This document shows positions 49,465-58,186 of a stretch of 64,000 nucleotides of DNA, piece by piece. How positions within the stretch are numbered: the stretch's first letter is position 1; each line of letters opens with the position of its first letter. Location: positions 124,001 to 188,000 of the forward strand of contig NZ_AKIW01000033.1 in assembly GCF_000282635.1 (NCBI RefSeq), read 5' to 3'. The notes under the pieces were generated by a model, which did no database searches, had not been told where the DNA came from, and was given only the letters and a program-made list of their open reading frames with translations. This DNA comes from Variovorax sp. CF313. Lineage in GTDB: Bacteria; Pseudomonadota; Gammaproteobacteria; Burkholderiales; Burkholderiaceae_C. A program made the position numbers and the translations under genes.

Positions 49465-51279
49465 CTATTTCTGGCGCGCCGGCTTGGCCCACCATGTGCC
49501 CATGACCCAGTCCTCGCCGTTGGCGTACGGCGGCATGGGCGATTTGAACGCGAGCCGCCAGTCGTCATAGACGATGCGGTGCGAGTTCAGCGTCCATTGG
49601 GGAATCAGGTAGTGGCTGTGCATGATCACGCGGTCGAGCGCACGGCAAGCGGGTATCAGGTCGGCCTTGGTGTCGGCATCGACGATGTCCTTGAGCAAGG
49701 CATCGACCGCCGGCGTCGACACGCCCATGTAGTTGCCCGAGCTCTCCGTCTTGGCCGCCTTGCTGCCGAAGATCTCGAGCAACTGCTGCCCGGGGTTGTT
49801 CGTGCCCGGGAAATTGATGGTCGTGATATCGAAGTCGAAGCGGTCGAGGCGCTCCTGGTAGAGAGCGAAGTCGACGGTCGCGAAGTTCAGGGTGATGCCG
49901 AGCTTCTCGAGGTTGCGGATCCAAGGCGACACGGTTCGCACGCCGCCTTCCTTGCTGTCGAGGTATTCCAACGTCATGGCCTCGCCCTTGGCGTTGCGCA
50001 AGGCGCCGTCGCGGTATTCCCAGCCGGCCTGCTTGAGCAGGTCGCGCGCGCGGCGCAGGTTGTTGCGCAGCGAGTGCCCCTCGCCTTCGGTGATTGGCGG
50101 CGTGAACATTGGTCCAAAGCTCGCGTCGGGGATTTTGCCGCGCCAACGTTCGAGCAGCGCCTTCTCCTCGGGCGACGGCGAGCCCTGCGCCTCGCAATCC
50201 GTATTTCCGAACAGGTCCTTCACGCGCGGATAGCCGTTGTAGAACATCTGCCGGTTCATCCACTCGTAGTCGAGCGCCAGGCCCAGCGCCTCGCGCACGC
50301 GCGGGTCACTCAGCCTGTCGCGGCGGCTGTTGAGCACGAAGCTCTGAAAACCCGCCGGCTTCTTGTGCGGGAACTCGTGCTTGACGAGTTCACCCGTAGT
50401 GAAGCGCTTGCCGTTCACCCGGCGCGCCCAGTCGCCGGCCGAGTAGAAGCTCATCATGTCGAACTCACCCGCCTTCAGGGCTTCAAGCCGGGCCGTGTTG
50501 TCCTTGTAGATCTTGACAGTGATCCGGTCGAAATTGTGCAGGCCACGGTTCACAGCCAGCTCGCGACCCCAGTAGCCGGGATCGCGCACATAGGTGATGT
50601 CCTTGCCGAAGCGCACAGGGCCGATCTTGTAGGCGCCGCTACCGATGGGAATATCCATCACGACTTGGTCGAAGGGCTTGGGCTTGCCGTTCTCTACGCC
50701 CCAGGCACGGCTGAAGATGGGCAGGCTGCCCACGATCAGCGGCAACTCGCGGTTGACCGTCTTGAAGCGAAAACGGATGGTGCGCGCATCCAGCACGTCG
50801 GCACCGTCGACTTCCTGCAGCAGCGTCTTGTAGCCCGGCGAGGTGAAAGGGCCGATGAGCGTGTCGTAGCTGTGCTTCACGTCAGCCGCCTCGACTGGCA
50901 TGCCATTGTGGAATCTCGCCTCGGGTCGCAGGCGGAAGGTGACGCTGCGGCGGTCGGGGGCTACCGCGACGTCCTCGGCCAACAGGCCGTAGCCCGACCC
51001 GGTTTCGTCCATCGAACCGGCCAACAGAGACTCGAACAGCATGCTGTCGAGGTAGGCCGGCGGTGCCCCCTTGATGGTGAAAGGGTTGTACTTGTCGAAA
51101 GTCGAGTAGCGCTGGTTACTCACCAGCCGCAACTCGCCGCCTTTCGGGGCGTCCACGTTGACGTAGTCGAAGGCCTTGAAGCCTGGGGCGTACTTCAGGT
51201 CGTCCCAGAGCGCATATCCATGCGCGGCCCACGCGGGAGCCGCACACACCATCAACCACCAGACCCGGAGAAACCGCAT
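49465..51279 (-). CDS. yejA: Periplasmic peptide-binding protein (YejA-like, family 5)
   Basis: This 604-residue family-5 solute-binding protein has a signal peptide ([18 protein letters not shown], cleavage after AWA-A near 18) and the YejA-type blocks [22 protein letters not shown] and [19 protein letters not shown]. It delivers peptides to the YejBEF channel. The ATG at 51279 starts the signal peptide; the 32 codons above it overlap the divergent fabI start region. Only 37 bases separate the two start codons. Confidence 0.91.
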   Translation of the reverse strand: MRFLRVWWLMVCAAPAWAAHGYALWDDLKYAPGFKAFDYVNVDAPKGGELRLVSNQRYSTFDKYNPFTIKGAPPAYLDSMLFESLLAGSMDETGSGYGLLAEDVAVAPDRRSVTFRLRPEARFHNGMPVEAADVKHSYDTLIGPFTSPGYKTLLQEVDGADVLDARTIRFRFKTVNRELPLIVGSLPIFSRAWGVENGKPKPFDQVVMDIPIGSGAYKIGPVRFGKDITYVRDPGYWGRELAVNRGLHNFDRITVKIYKDNTARLEALKAGEFDMMSFYSAGDWARRVNGKRFTTGELVKHEFPHKKPAGFQSFVLNSRRDRLSDPRVREALGLALDYEWMNRQMFYNGYPRVKDLFGNTDCEAQGSPSPEEKALLERWRGKIPDASFGPMFTPPITEGEGHSLRNNLRRARDLLKQAGWEYRDGALRNAKGEAMTLEYLDSKEGGVRTVSPWIRNLEKLGITLNFATVDFALYQERLDRFDFDITTINFPGTNNPGQQLLEIFGSKAAKTESSGNYMGVSTPAVDALLKDIVDADTKADLIPACRALDRVIMHSHYLIPQWTLNSHRIVYDDWRLAFKSPMPPYANGEDWVMGTWWAKPARQK

Positions 51280-51316
51280 GCGAGAATTCTGCCCAAGATT
51301 TTCACGAGGCAACTTC

Positions 51317-52099
51317 ATGGGCTTTCTTTCCGGCAAAAAACTGTTGATCACCGGTGTGTTGAGCAATCGCTCCATTGCTTATGGCATTGCCAAGGCCTGT
51401 CATGAACAGGGCGCGGAGCTCGCCTTCAGCTATGTCGGCGAGCGATTCAAGGACCGTATCACCGAATATGCCGCAGACTTTGGCTCGAAGCTGATTTTCG
51501 ATTGCGACGTGGGCGACGACGCGCAGATCGACAAGCTCTTTGCAGACCTCTCGCAGACCTGGCCGAAGTTCGATGGCTTCGTGCACAGCATCGGCTTCGC
51601 GCCGCGCGAATCCATTGCGGGCGACTTCCTCGACGGGCTCTCGCGCGAAGGCTTCAAGATCGCGCACGACATCAGCGCGTACAGCTTTCCGGCCATGGCC
51701 AAGTCGGCGCTGCCCTACCTCAACGACAAGGCGGCCCTGCTCACGCTGACCTACCTGGGCGCCGAACGCGCGCTGCCCAACTACAACACCATGGGCCTGG
51801 CCAAGGCCTCGCTCGAAGCCTCGGTGCGCTACACCGCCGCCTCGCTCGGCCCGAAGGGCATGCGCGTGAACGGCATCAGTGCGGGCCCGATCAAAACGCT
51901 GGCAGCCAGCGGCATCAAGGGCTTCGGCAAGATGCTGGCGGCCGTGGCCGACGCCTCGCCCATCCGCCGCAACGTGACCATCGAGGAAGTCGGCAACGTG
52001 GCCGCCTTCCTGCTGAGCGACCTGGCCAGCGGCGTGACCGCCGAGATCACCTACGTGGACGGCGGCTTCAGCAACGTCGTCGGCGGGATGGCCGAGTAG
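51317..52099 (+). CDS. fabI: Enoyl-[acyl-carrier-protein] reductase (NADH)
   Basis: This 260-residue short-chain-dehydrogenase-like enzyme carries out the last reductive step of fatty acid elongation. Catalytic Y146 (TYLGAE), Y156 and K163 (YNTMGLAK) are all at the same numbers as I recall for E. coli FabI, and the NADH motif [13 protein letters not shown] is at 13-25. This is the triclosan/isoniazid-class target, not FabL or FabV. It is divergent from yejA. Confidence 0.96.
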   Translation: MGFLSGKKLLITGVLSNRSIAYGIAKACHEQGAELAFSYVGERFKDRITEYAADFGSKLIFDCDVGDDAQIDKLFADLSQTWPKFDGFVHSIGFAPRESIAGDFLDGLSREGFKIAHDISAYSFPAMAKSALPYLNDKAALLTLTYLGAERALPNYNTMGLAKASLEASVRYTAASLGPKGMRVNGISAGPIKTLAASGIKGFGKMLAAVADASPIRRNVTIEEVGNVAAFLLSDLASGVTAEITYVDGGFSNVVGGMAE

Positions 52100-52161
52100 T
52101 CCTGCGCCAAACCCCGGCACGGCTGCCAAACGGCCGTGCTGCGCAACCCATTTCACACATC

Positions 52162-53004
52162 GTGCTGAATCGACGCTCCTTGCTGCTTGCCGTTTTCGGC
52201 GTGATCGTCGCGCCCTCCGCATTCGCGCGCGAGGCAGCGCCCTCGCTGATGCTGGCCGACGTCTACCGCCCCGGCATGTCGCTGAACGACTACTGGGTCA
52301 GCGAGAAGTACGACGGCGTGCGCGGCTACTGGGACGGCAAGCAGCTCTGGACGCGCGGCGGCGAGCGGATCATGGCGCCCGCATGGTTCACCGCCCCGCT
52401 GCCCAGGCAACCGCTCGACGGCGAGCTGTGGGCCGGACGCGGCCGCTTCGCCCATGCGATGTCGACAGTGCGCAGCCAGACGCCCAACGATGTCGCATGG
52501 CACGAGATGCGCTTCATGGTGTTCGACCTGCCCGCCCAGGGCGGCGACTTCACGACGCGGCTGGCCGCGCTGCGCAACCTGCTTCCCATCACCGACGCTC
52601 CCTGGGTGGTGCCGGTGCCGCAGCAGCGCGCGACCACGCATGCAGAGCTGCAGGCGCTGCTCGACAAGACAATCAAGATGGGCGGAGAGGGGTTGATGCT
52701 CCACCGCGGCAGTTCCCAGTACCGCGGAGAGCGCAACAGCGACCTGCTGAAGGTCAAGCCCTATGAAGACGCCGAGGCCCGCGTGATCGAGCACGTGGCC
52801 GGCAAGGGCCGGCACAGCGCCCGGCTCGGCGCACTGGTGGTCGAGACGTCAGACGGCAAGCGCTTCAAGCTCGGCACCGGACTGACCGATGCCGAACGGG
52901 AGAACCCACCCGCCATCGGCAGTTGGGTGACCTACCGCTACAACGGCACCACCGCCAAGGGCCTGCCCCGCTTTGCGCGCTTCATGCGCGTTCGCGAGGG
53001 CTGA
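52162..53004 (+). CDS. Probable exported ATP-dependent DNA ligase (Lig E type)
   Basis: This 280-residue minimal ATP-dependent DNA ligase has the nucleotidyltransferase motif I EKYDGVRG (nucleophile K49), motif IV-like EGLMLHR and motif V LLKVKPYED, followed by a compact OB-fold; no extra DNA-binding domain is present. The GTG start gives a signal peptide (LNRRSLLLAVFGVIVAPSAFA, about 1-22), which places the enzyme in the periplasm. Lig E proteins are found mainly in proteobacteria, often naturally competent ones, where a role in repairing incoming or extracellular DNA has been proposed. The start is 62 bases after fabI in the same direction. Confidence 0.85.
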   Translation: MLNRRSLLLAVFGVIVAPSAFAREAAPSLMLADVYRPGMSLNDYWVSEKYDGVRGYWDGKQLWTRGGERIMAPAWFTAPLPRQPLDGELWAGRGRFAHAMSTVRSQTPNDVAWHEMRFMVFDLPAQGGDFTTRLAALRNLLPITDAPWVVPVPQQRATTHAELQALLDKTIKMGGEGLMLHRGSSQYRGERNSDLLKVKPYEDAEARVIEHVAGKGRHSARLGALVVETSDGKRFKLGTGLTDAERENPPAIGSWVTYRYNGTTAKGLPRFARFMRVREG

Positions 53005-53041
53005 CCACCCCTCGAACGACTTCGGCCGCGCCCTACTTCGC

Positions 53042-55330
53042 TTACTTGACGCAGTCCGCGTAGTAGCGCTTCTTGCCCGTCTCGTCGATGCGCGCCACGA
53101 GGCCGTGGATGTCGGTCTCGAAGCCCGGGCACTGCGTATTGAACTCGCGCGAGAACTTGAGGTAGTCGACGATCTTCTTGTTGAACACTTCGCCAGGAAT
53201 CAGCAGCGGAATGCCCGGCGGGTACGGCGTGATCAAGCTGGTGGTGATTCGGCCTTCGAGCTCGTCGATCTCCACGCGCTCGGTCTTGCGGTGCGCGATG
53301 TGGGCGAAGGCGTCGCTGGGCTTCATGGCCGGCGTCAGGTCGCTCAGGTACATCTCGGTCGTGAGGCGGGCCACGTCGTAGCGCGCGTACAGCTGGTGGA
53401 TGTGCTGGCACAGGTCGCGCAGGCCGAGGCGTTCGTAGCCCGGATGCTGCTGGCAGAACTCGGGCAGGATGCGCCACATCGGCTGGTTACGCGCGTAGTC
53501 GTCCTTGAACTGCTGCAACGCCGTCAGCAGCGTGTTCCAGCGGCCCTTGGTGATGCCGATGGTGAACATGATGAAGAAGCTGTAGAGCCCGGTCTTCTCC
53601 ACGATCACGCCATGCTCGGCGAGGAACTTGGTCACCACGCTGGCCGGGATGCCGGTTTCGGCGAAGTTACCTTCGAGGTCGAGACCCGGCGTGACGATGG
53701 TCGACTTGATCGGGTCAAGCATGTTGAAGCCGTCGGCCAATTCGCCAAAGCCGTGCCAGTTGCGCGGCGACTTCTTGTTCTTGGGCTTGCCGTTCTTCTC
53801 GCCCTGCATGATCCAGTCGTCGGCGCGGCCGATGCCTTCTTCGACGAGCTTCTCGGGGCCCCAGACCTTGAACCACCACTCGTCCTTGCCGAACTCCGCC
53901 TCGACCTTGCGCATGGCGCGGCGAAAGTCGAGCGCTTCGAGGATGCTTTCTTCCACCAGCGCGGTGCCGCCGGGCGGCTCCATCATGGCGGCGGCCACGT
54001 CGCAGCTCGCGATGATCGCGTACTGCGGGCTGGTCGACGAGTGCATCAGGTAGGCCTCGTTGAAGAGGTCGCGGTCGAGCTGGCGATTCTGCGAGTCCTG
54101 CACCAGCACATGGCTGGCCTGGCTGATGCCGGCCAGCAGCTTGTGCGTCGACTGCGTGGCGAACACCAGCGATTCCTTCGGGCGCACGCGGCGCTTGCCC
54201 ATCGCGTGATAGGCGCCATAGAACGGGTGGAAGGCCGCGTGCGGCAGCCACGCCTCGTCGAAGTGCAGCGTGTCGACGTAACCGTCGAGCATGTTCTTGA
54301 TGGTCTCGGTGTTGTAGATCACGCCGTCGTAGGTCGACTGCGTGAGCGTCATCACGCGCGGCTTGACCTTGTCGGGGTCCACGTCGGCCAGCAGCGGGTT
54401 GGCCTTGATCTTGGCCTTGATAGCGCTCTGCTCGAACTCGCTCTTGGGAATGGGGCCGATGATGCCGAAGTGGTTGCGCGTGGGCTTCATGAACACCGGA
54501 ATCGCGCCGGTCATGATGATCGCGTGCAGGATCGACTTGTGGCAGTTGCGGTCGACCACCACCACGTCGCCCGGCGCCACCGTGTGGTGCCACACCATCT
54601 TGTTGCTGGTGCTGGTGCCGTTGGTCACGAAGAAGCAGTGGTCGGCATTGAAGATGCGCGCCGCGTTGCGCTCGCTGGCCGCCACCGGGCCAGTGTGGTC
54701 GAGCAGCTGGCCGAGTTCTTCCACCGCGTTGCAGACGTCGGCGCGCAGCATGTTCTCGCCGAAGAACTGGTGAAACATCTGGCCCACCGGGCTCTTCAGG
54801 AACGCCACGCCGCCCGAGTGGCCCGGGCAGTGCCACGAGTAGGAGCCGTCTTCCGCGTAGTCGATGAGCGCCTTGAAGAACGGCGGCTGCACGCTCTCGA
54901 GGTAGCTCTTGGCCTCGCGGATGATGTGGCGCGCCACGAATTCCGGCGTGTCCTCGAACATGTGGATGAAGCCGTGCAGTTCGCGCAGGATGTCGTTCGG
55001 GATGTGGCGCGATGTCTTGGTCTCGCCGTAGATGTAGATCGGCACGTCGGCGTTCTTGCGCCGCACTTCGCCGATGAAGTTGCGCAGGTTCAGCACGGCC
55101 GGATCGAGGTCGGGGCCGATGGTGAATTCCTCGTCGTCGATCGACAGGATGAAGGCGCTGGCCCGGCTTTGCTGCTGTGCGAACTGGCTCAGGTCACCGT
55201 AGCTCGTGACGCCCAGCACCTCGAAGCCCTCCGTCTCGATGGCCTGCGCGAGCGCGCGGATGCCGAGGCCCGAGGTGTTCTCGGAGCGGAAGTCCTCGTC
55301 GATGATGACGATGGGAAAGCGGAATTTCAT
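53042..55330 (-). CDS. Arginine/lysine/ornithine decarboxylase (PLP fold type I, inducible AdiA/CadA/SpeF group)
   Basis: This 762-residue PLP enzyme decarboxylates a basic amino acid. The N-terminal wing/receiver-like domain (about 1-130) starts MKFRFPIVIIDEDFRSENT, the PLP-binding domain has D358 (HFDEAW) and the Schiff-base K397 (STHKLLAG), and the C-terminal domain ends in GFETDIHGLV. The subgroup is clear, but arginine, lysine or ornithine preference cannot be read from sequence. No antiporter (AdiC/CadB/PotE type) is adjacent, so polyamine or cadaverine/agmatine production may matter more than acid resistance. Confidence 0.9.
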   Translation of the reverse strand: MKFRFPIVIIDEDFRSENTSGLGIRALAQAIETEGFEVLGVTSYGDLSQFAQQQSRASAFILSIDDEEFTIGPDLDPAVLNLRNFIGEVRRKNADVPIYIYGETKTSRHIPNDILRELHGFIHMFEDTPEFVARHIIREAKSYLESVQPPFFKALIDYAEDGSYSWHCPGHSGGVAFLKSPVGQMFHQFFGENMLRADVCNAVEELGQLLDHTGPVAASERNAARIFNADHCFFVTNGTSTSNKMVWHHTVAPGDVVVVDRNCHKSILHAIIMTGAIPVFMKPTRNHFGIIGPIPKSEFEQSAIKAKIKANPLLADVDPDKVKPRVMTLTQSTYDGVIYNTETIKNMLDGYVDTLHFDEAWLPHAAFHPFYGAYHAMGKRRVRPKESLVFATQSTHKLLAGISQASHVLVQDSQNRQLDRDLFNEAYLMHSSTSPQYAIIASCDVAAAMMEPPGGTALVEESILEALDFRRAMRKVEAEFGKDEWWFKVWGPEKLVEEGIGRADDWIMQGEKNGKPKNKKSPRNWHGFGELADGFNMLDPIKSTIVTPGLDLEGNFAETGIPASVVTKFLAEHGVIVEKTGLYSFFIMFTIGITKGRWNTLLTALQQFKDDYARNQPMWRILPEFCQQHPGYERLGLRDLCQHIHQLYARYDVARLTTEMYLSDLTPAMKPSDAFAHIAHRKTERVEIDELEGRITTSLITPYPPGIPLLIPGEVFNKKIVDYLKFSREFNTQCPGFETDIHGLVARIDETGKKRYYADCVK

Positions 55331-55546
55331 GAGCGGGGCTCCGGACAGGCAGACAGACAGGCAATGAGGCGAGGCGCGAAGTGTACGGAATTCGGATGAC
55401 GAATCTGGTCAGGCTCGTGCAAGCCATTCGGGCCCGTCCGGCAAGGCCCATTTCTCCGGCTGCGGCGCAGTACCCCTACCCAGGGCAAGCGCTTGGGGCA
55501 TATGCCTCAGAATGGCGCGCATCGAACAAGGAAAAGAGGAGTTGAA

Positions 55547-55972
55547 ATGGCGAATTCCACCGTCTGGTGGCTGATTGCGGGGGCCGCCATCGTGGTCGAG
55601 TTGCTCTCGGGCACCGTCTACCTTTTGCTGCTGGCCGCAGGCTTTGCAGCCGCGGCGATCTCGGCGCACCTGGGCTTCGGCACCGTCACCCAGCTGATCG
55701 TGGCCTCGGTGATCGGCGTGGGCGCCGTGCTGACCTGGTACTCGATCCAGCGTAAGCGCCCCCCTGCCCCGCCCACCGGAACCAACCGCGACGTGAACCT
55801 CGACATCGGCGAGAGCGTGCAAGTCGATGCGTGGAATGCCGATGGCACGGCGACCGTGCGCTACCGCGGCGCGCAGTGGACCGTGATCCAGCGCGCGGGC
55901 CGCACGCCGTCGACCGGAGAGCACCGGGTGGTCGAGGTGATCGGCAGCCGGCTGGTCGTCGACAAGGTCTAG
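55547..55972 (+). CDS. NfeD family membrane protein
   Basis: This 141-residue protein has two or three hydrophobic helices (about 4-66) followed by a C-terminal OB-fold NfeD domain (about 80-141; NLDIGESVQVDAWNADGTATVRYRGAQWTV). The family partners SPFH proteins at the membrane. ATG at 55547 (MANSTVWW) was preferred over an upstream in-frame ATG at 55493 because the membrane helix starts just after it; GAGGAG-like AGAGGAG lies about 10 bases before. The paraslipin gene follows after 36 bases. Confidence 0.88.
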   Translation: MANSTVWWLIAGAAIVVELLSGTVYLLLLAAGFAAAAISAHLGFGTVTQLIVASVIGVGAVLTWYSIQRKRPPAPPTGTNRDVNLDIGESVQVDAWNADGTATVRYRGAQWTVIQRAGRTPSTGEHRVVEVIGSRLVVDKV

Positions 55973-56008
55973 TCACAGTCCATAGAACTCAGAAAAAGGA
56001 AGCGCACC

Positions 56009-56938
56009 ATGGAATTTTCGGTCCCTCTCATCATCCTGGTCATCGCGATCATCTTCATCAGCCAGTCGGTCAAGTTCGTGCCGCAGCAGAACGCCTGGGT
56101 GCGCGAGCGCCTGGGCAAGTACCACGGCACCATGACGCCCGGCCCCAACTTCCTGATTCCGTTCATCGACCGGGTGGCCTACAAGCACAGCCTGAAGGAA
56201 ATCCCGCTCGACGTGCCGAGCCAGATCTGCATCACGCGCGACAACACGCAGCTGCAGGTCGACGGCATCCTGTACTTCCAGGTGACCGATCCGATGCGCG
56301 CGAGCTACGGTTCGTCGAACTACATCGTGGCCGTGACGCAGCTTGCACAGACCTCGCTGCGCAGCGTGATCGGCAAGCTGGAGCTCGACAAGACCTTCGA
56401 GGAACGCGACGTCATCAACGCCCAGGTGGTGGCCGCGATCGACGAGGCCGCGCTCAACTGGGGCGTGAAGGTGCTGCGCTATGAAATCAAGGACCTGACG
56501 CCGCCGAAGGAAATCTTGCTGGCCATGCAGGCGCAGATCACGGCCGAGCGCGGCAAGCGCGCGCTGATTGCGGCCTCCGAAGGCCGCCGCCAGGAGCAGA
56601 TCAACATCGCCACCGGCGAACGCGAGGCCTTCATCGCCCGCTCCGAGGGCGAAAAGCAGGCGCAGATCAATAACGCACAGGGTGAAGCCGCCGCGATCAC
56701 CGCGGTGGCCACCGCAACGGCAGACGCCATCGAACGCGTGGCAGCGGCCATCCGCCAGCCCGGCGGCGAGCAGGCCGTGCAGCTCAAGGTGGCCGAGCGC
56801 GCCGTCGATGCCTACGGCAAGGTGGCGGCCGATTCCAAGACCACGCTGATCGTGCCGAGCAACATGACCGAGACCGCCGCGCTCATCGCTTCGGCGATGC
56901 GCATGGTCCAGGCAGGCAAGCCGTCGAATCCGGCCTGA
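56009..56938 (+). CDS. SPFH/band 7 paraslipin (QmcA-like)
   Basis: This 309-residue protein has one N-terminal membrane helix (FSVPLIILVIAIIFISQ, about 3-19), an SPFH domain (about 22-185; FVPQQNAWVRERLGKYHGTMTPGPNFLIPF) and a long Ala/Glu/Gln-rich coiled coil (about 190-265). It forms large membrane scaffolds, probably with the NfeD protein encoded just upstream, and is thought to affect membrane-protein quality control. The family assignment is firm, the exact role is not. Confidence 0.93.
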   Translation: MEFSVPLIILVIAIIFISQSVKFVPQQNAWVRERLGKYHGTMTPGPNFLIPFIDRVAYKHSLKEIPLDVPSQICITRDNTQLQVDGILYFQVTDPMRASYGSSNYIVAVTQLAQTSLRSVIGKLELDKTFEERDVINAQVVAAIDEAALNWGVKVLRYEIKDLTPPKEILLAMQAQITAERGKRALIAASEGRRQEQINIATGEREAFIARSEGEKQAQINNAQGEAAAITAVATATADAIERVAAAIRQPGGEQAVQLKVAERAVDAYGKVAADSKTTLIVPSNMTETAALIASAMRMVQAGKPSNPA

Positions 56939-56947
56939 ACTGACTGC

Positions 56948-56953
56948 TACAAT
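56948..56953 (+). promoter_or_regulatory. Candidate -10 element for tRNA-Ser
   Basis: TACAAT, five of six bases matching the sigma-70 consensus, 11 bases before the tRNA 5' end. No good -35 hexamer is visible at the usual distance. Confidence 0.45.
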
Positions 56954-56963
56954 CGTGGGCTCA

Positions 56964-57054
56964 GGAGCGGTGGATGAGCGGTTTAAGTCGCACGCCTGGA
57001 AAGCGTGTGAGGGTTAATAGCCCTCCGCGGGTTCGAATCCCGCCTGCTCCGCCA
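56964..57054 (+). tRNA. tRNA-Ser (anticodon GGA)
   Basis: This 91-base class II tRNA has an acceptor stem GGAGCGG/CTGCTCC (one G-U pair), anticodon stem CACGC/GCGTG around loop CTGGAAA (anticodon GGA, reading UCC and UCU), a long variable arm GAGGG-TTAATA-CCCTC, the T loop GTTCGAATCCC and an encoded CCA end. All features are complete. Confidence 0.97.
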
Positions 57055-57099
57055 GAGATCGATTGTTCGTAACCGTTCACGAACATCAGACAACGCAAG

Positions 57100-57133
57100 A
57101 AGCCCAAGTTGCCACAAGCACTTGGGCTTTTTT
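57100..57133 (+). terminator. Rho-independent terminator after tRNA-Ser
   Basis: AAGCCCAAGT and ACTTGGGCTT with a 10-base loop, followed by further T residues, 46 bases after the tRNA. Confidence 0.88.
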
Positions 57134-57251
57134 GTCGTCCGGCTCACCAAGCAGTGCGTTGCTTTGCAACAACTGGATATCACCTGCCGGATCCTTTCAT
57201 CTGGCGCTACGATCCGAATGTTTTAGTTTCAAAGCCTGCAAAGGAGCCTCG

Positions 57252-57608
57252 ATGGCTGGACAACGAAAAAACGCGCCGCGCGGCAGGACCCCACTGGACC
57301 GCACCCTGGAAAAAAGCGAGCAGGTGGCCGCCGACGTGCAGCGGGCATCGGACAACCTCGCCGTGGTGAACACGGTACTCGAACAGGAGTTGCCCGAAGA
57401 AGTGCAGGTCGGCGAAGTGGCACAGGCCATCGAGCACACGAGCCAGCTGGAAGAAAAGCTGGCCAAGTCCGCCGAGAAGCTGGCTGAGGTCAACGCCGCA
57501 CTGAGCGAGGAGATCGAGAAGCGCCTCGAAGCGGCGGCGGAGCGCGACGAAAGCCAGGCGCTGGCCAAGAAGCTCAAGGCAGAGATCCGCGCCGACGGCG
57601 ACGACTGA
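57252..57608 (+). CDS. Small coiled-coil protein, unrecognised
   Basis: This 118-residue, strongly charged protein starts with a basic segment (GQRKNAPRGRTPLDRTLEKS) and is helical/coiled-coil from about 15 to 112 (EQVAADVQRASDNLAVVNTVLEQEL, EEKLAKSAEKLAEVNAALSEEIEKRLE). There is no signal peptide or membrane helix. A perfect AAGGAG at 57241-57246 fixes the start. Its own transcript begins after the tRNA terminator. I do not recognise a family. Confidence 0.8.
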   Translation: MAGQRKNAPRGRTPLDRTLEKSEQVAADVQRASDNLAVVNTVLEQELPEEVQVGEVAQAIEHTSQLEEKLAKSAEKLAEVNAALSEEIEKRLEAAAERDESQALAKKLKAEIRADGDD

Positions 57609-57707
57609 CCCCGGATTCGGCCACCGGCACTCCGTCCGTATCCTTTCTCCTACGCCGCGGCAACGCCAGGCACGCTACGCTATTCGTTCTCAAAGCGAAA
57701 CCACGGC

Positions 57708-58097
57708 ATGGCCCTCATCACGTTCCTCGTCGAGGACAACAAGACCATCAGGGATAACCTGGTCCCGGCACTCGAGGATTTGGTCAATGGCCGTGTGGTC
57801 GGCTTCGCCGAAACCGAGACAGAGGCCCTTGCATGGCTCGAGGTGCATCCCGACGACTGGCAGCTCCTGATCGTCGACCTCTTCCTGAAGGAAGGTTCCG
57901 GCCTCGGCGTTCTGGGCGGCTGCAGGAACCGCAAGCCCAGCCAACGGGTAGTGGTGCTCAGCAACTACGTGACGGCCGACATACGCGCGCGTTGCATGGC
58001 TCTGGGTGCAGACGCGGTGTTCGACAAGTCGCGCGATCTCGACGCTTTCATCGAGTACTGCAACGCCAATCGCCCTTCGGGTCTTGCGCCGCTCTGA
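57708..58097 (+). CDS. Single-domain response regulator
   Basis: This 129-residue receiver has acidic residues E9-D10 (LVEDN), phosphoacceptor D57 (LIVDLFLKEGSG) and the conserved Ser/Thr and Lys (VLSNY, VFDKSRD). There is no output domain and no kinase beside it, so its partner is encoded elsewhere. It lies 99 bases after the coiled-coil gene and is followed by an intrinsic terminator. Confidence 0.87.
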   Translation: MALITFLVEDNKTIRDNLVPALEDLVNGRVVGFAETETEALAWLEVHPDDWQLLIVDLFLKEGSGLGVLGGCRNRKPSQRVVVLSNYVTADIRARCMALGADAVFDKSRDLDAFIEYCNANRPSGLAPL

Positions 58098-58120
58098 ACC
58101 GCGCCTGAAGCAGCCATGGA

Positions 58121-58147
58121 AAAAGGGCCCGAGGGCCCTTTTCTCTT
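58121..58147 (+). terminator. Rho-independent terminator, probably bidirectional
   Basis: AAAAGGGCCC-GA-GGGCCCTTTT followed by a T-rich run, between the converging receiver gene and the branched-chain binding-protein gene. The A-run on the left allows use from both strands. Confidence 0.88.
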
Positions 58148-58186
58148 TTTGCGAACAACCGTGAAGGTTGCCGCTGCCGAAGCGAA

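Noticed and set aside
56964-57054. tRNA-Ser as an integration (att) site
   Set aside because: No repeat of the tRNA 3' end, no integrase and no island-like genes follow; the terminator and normal genes come next.
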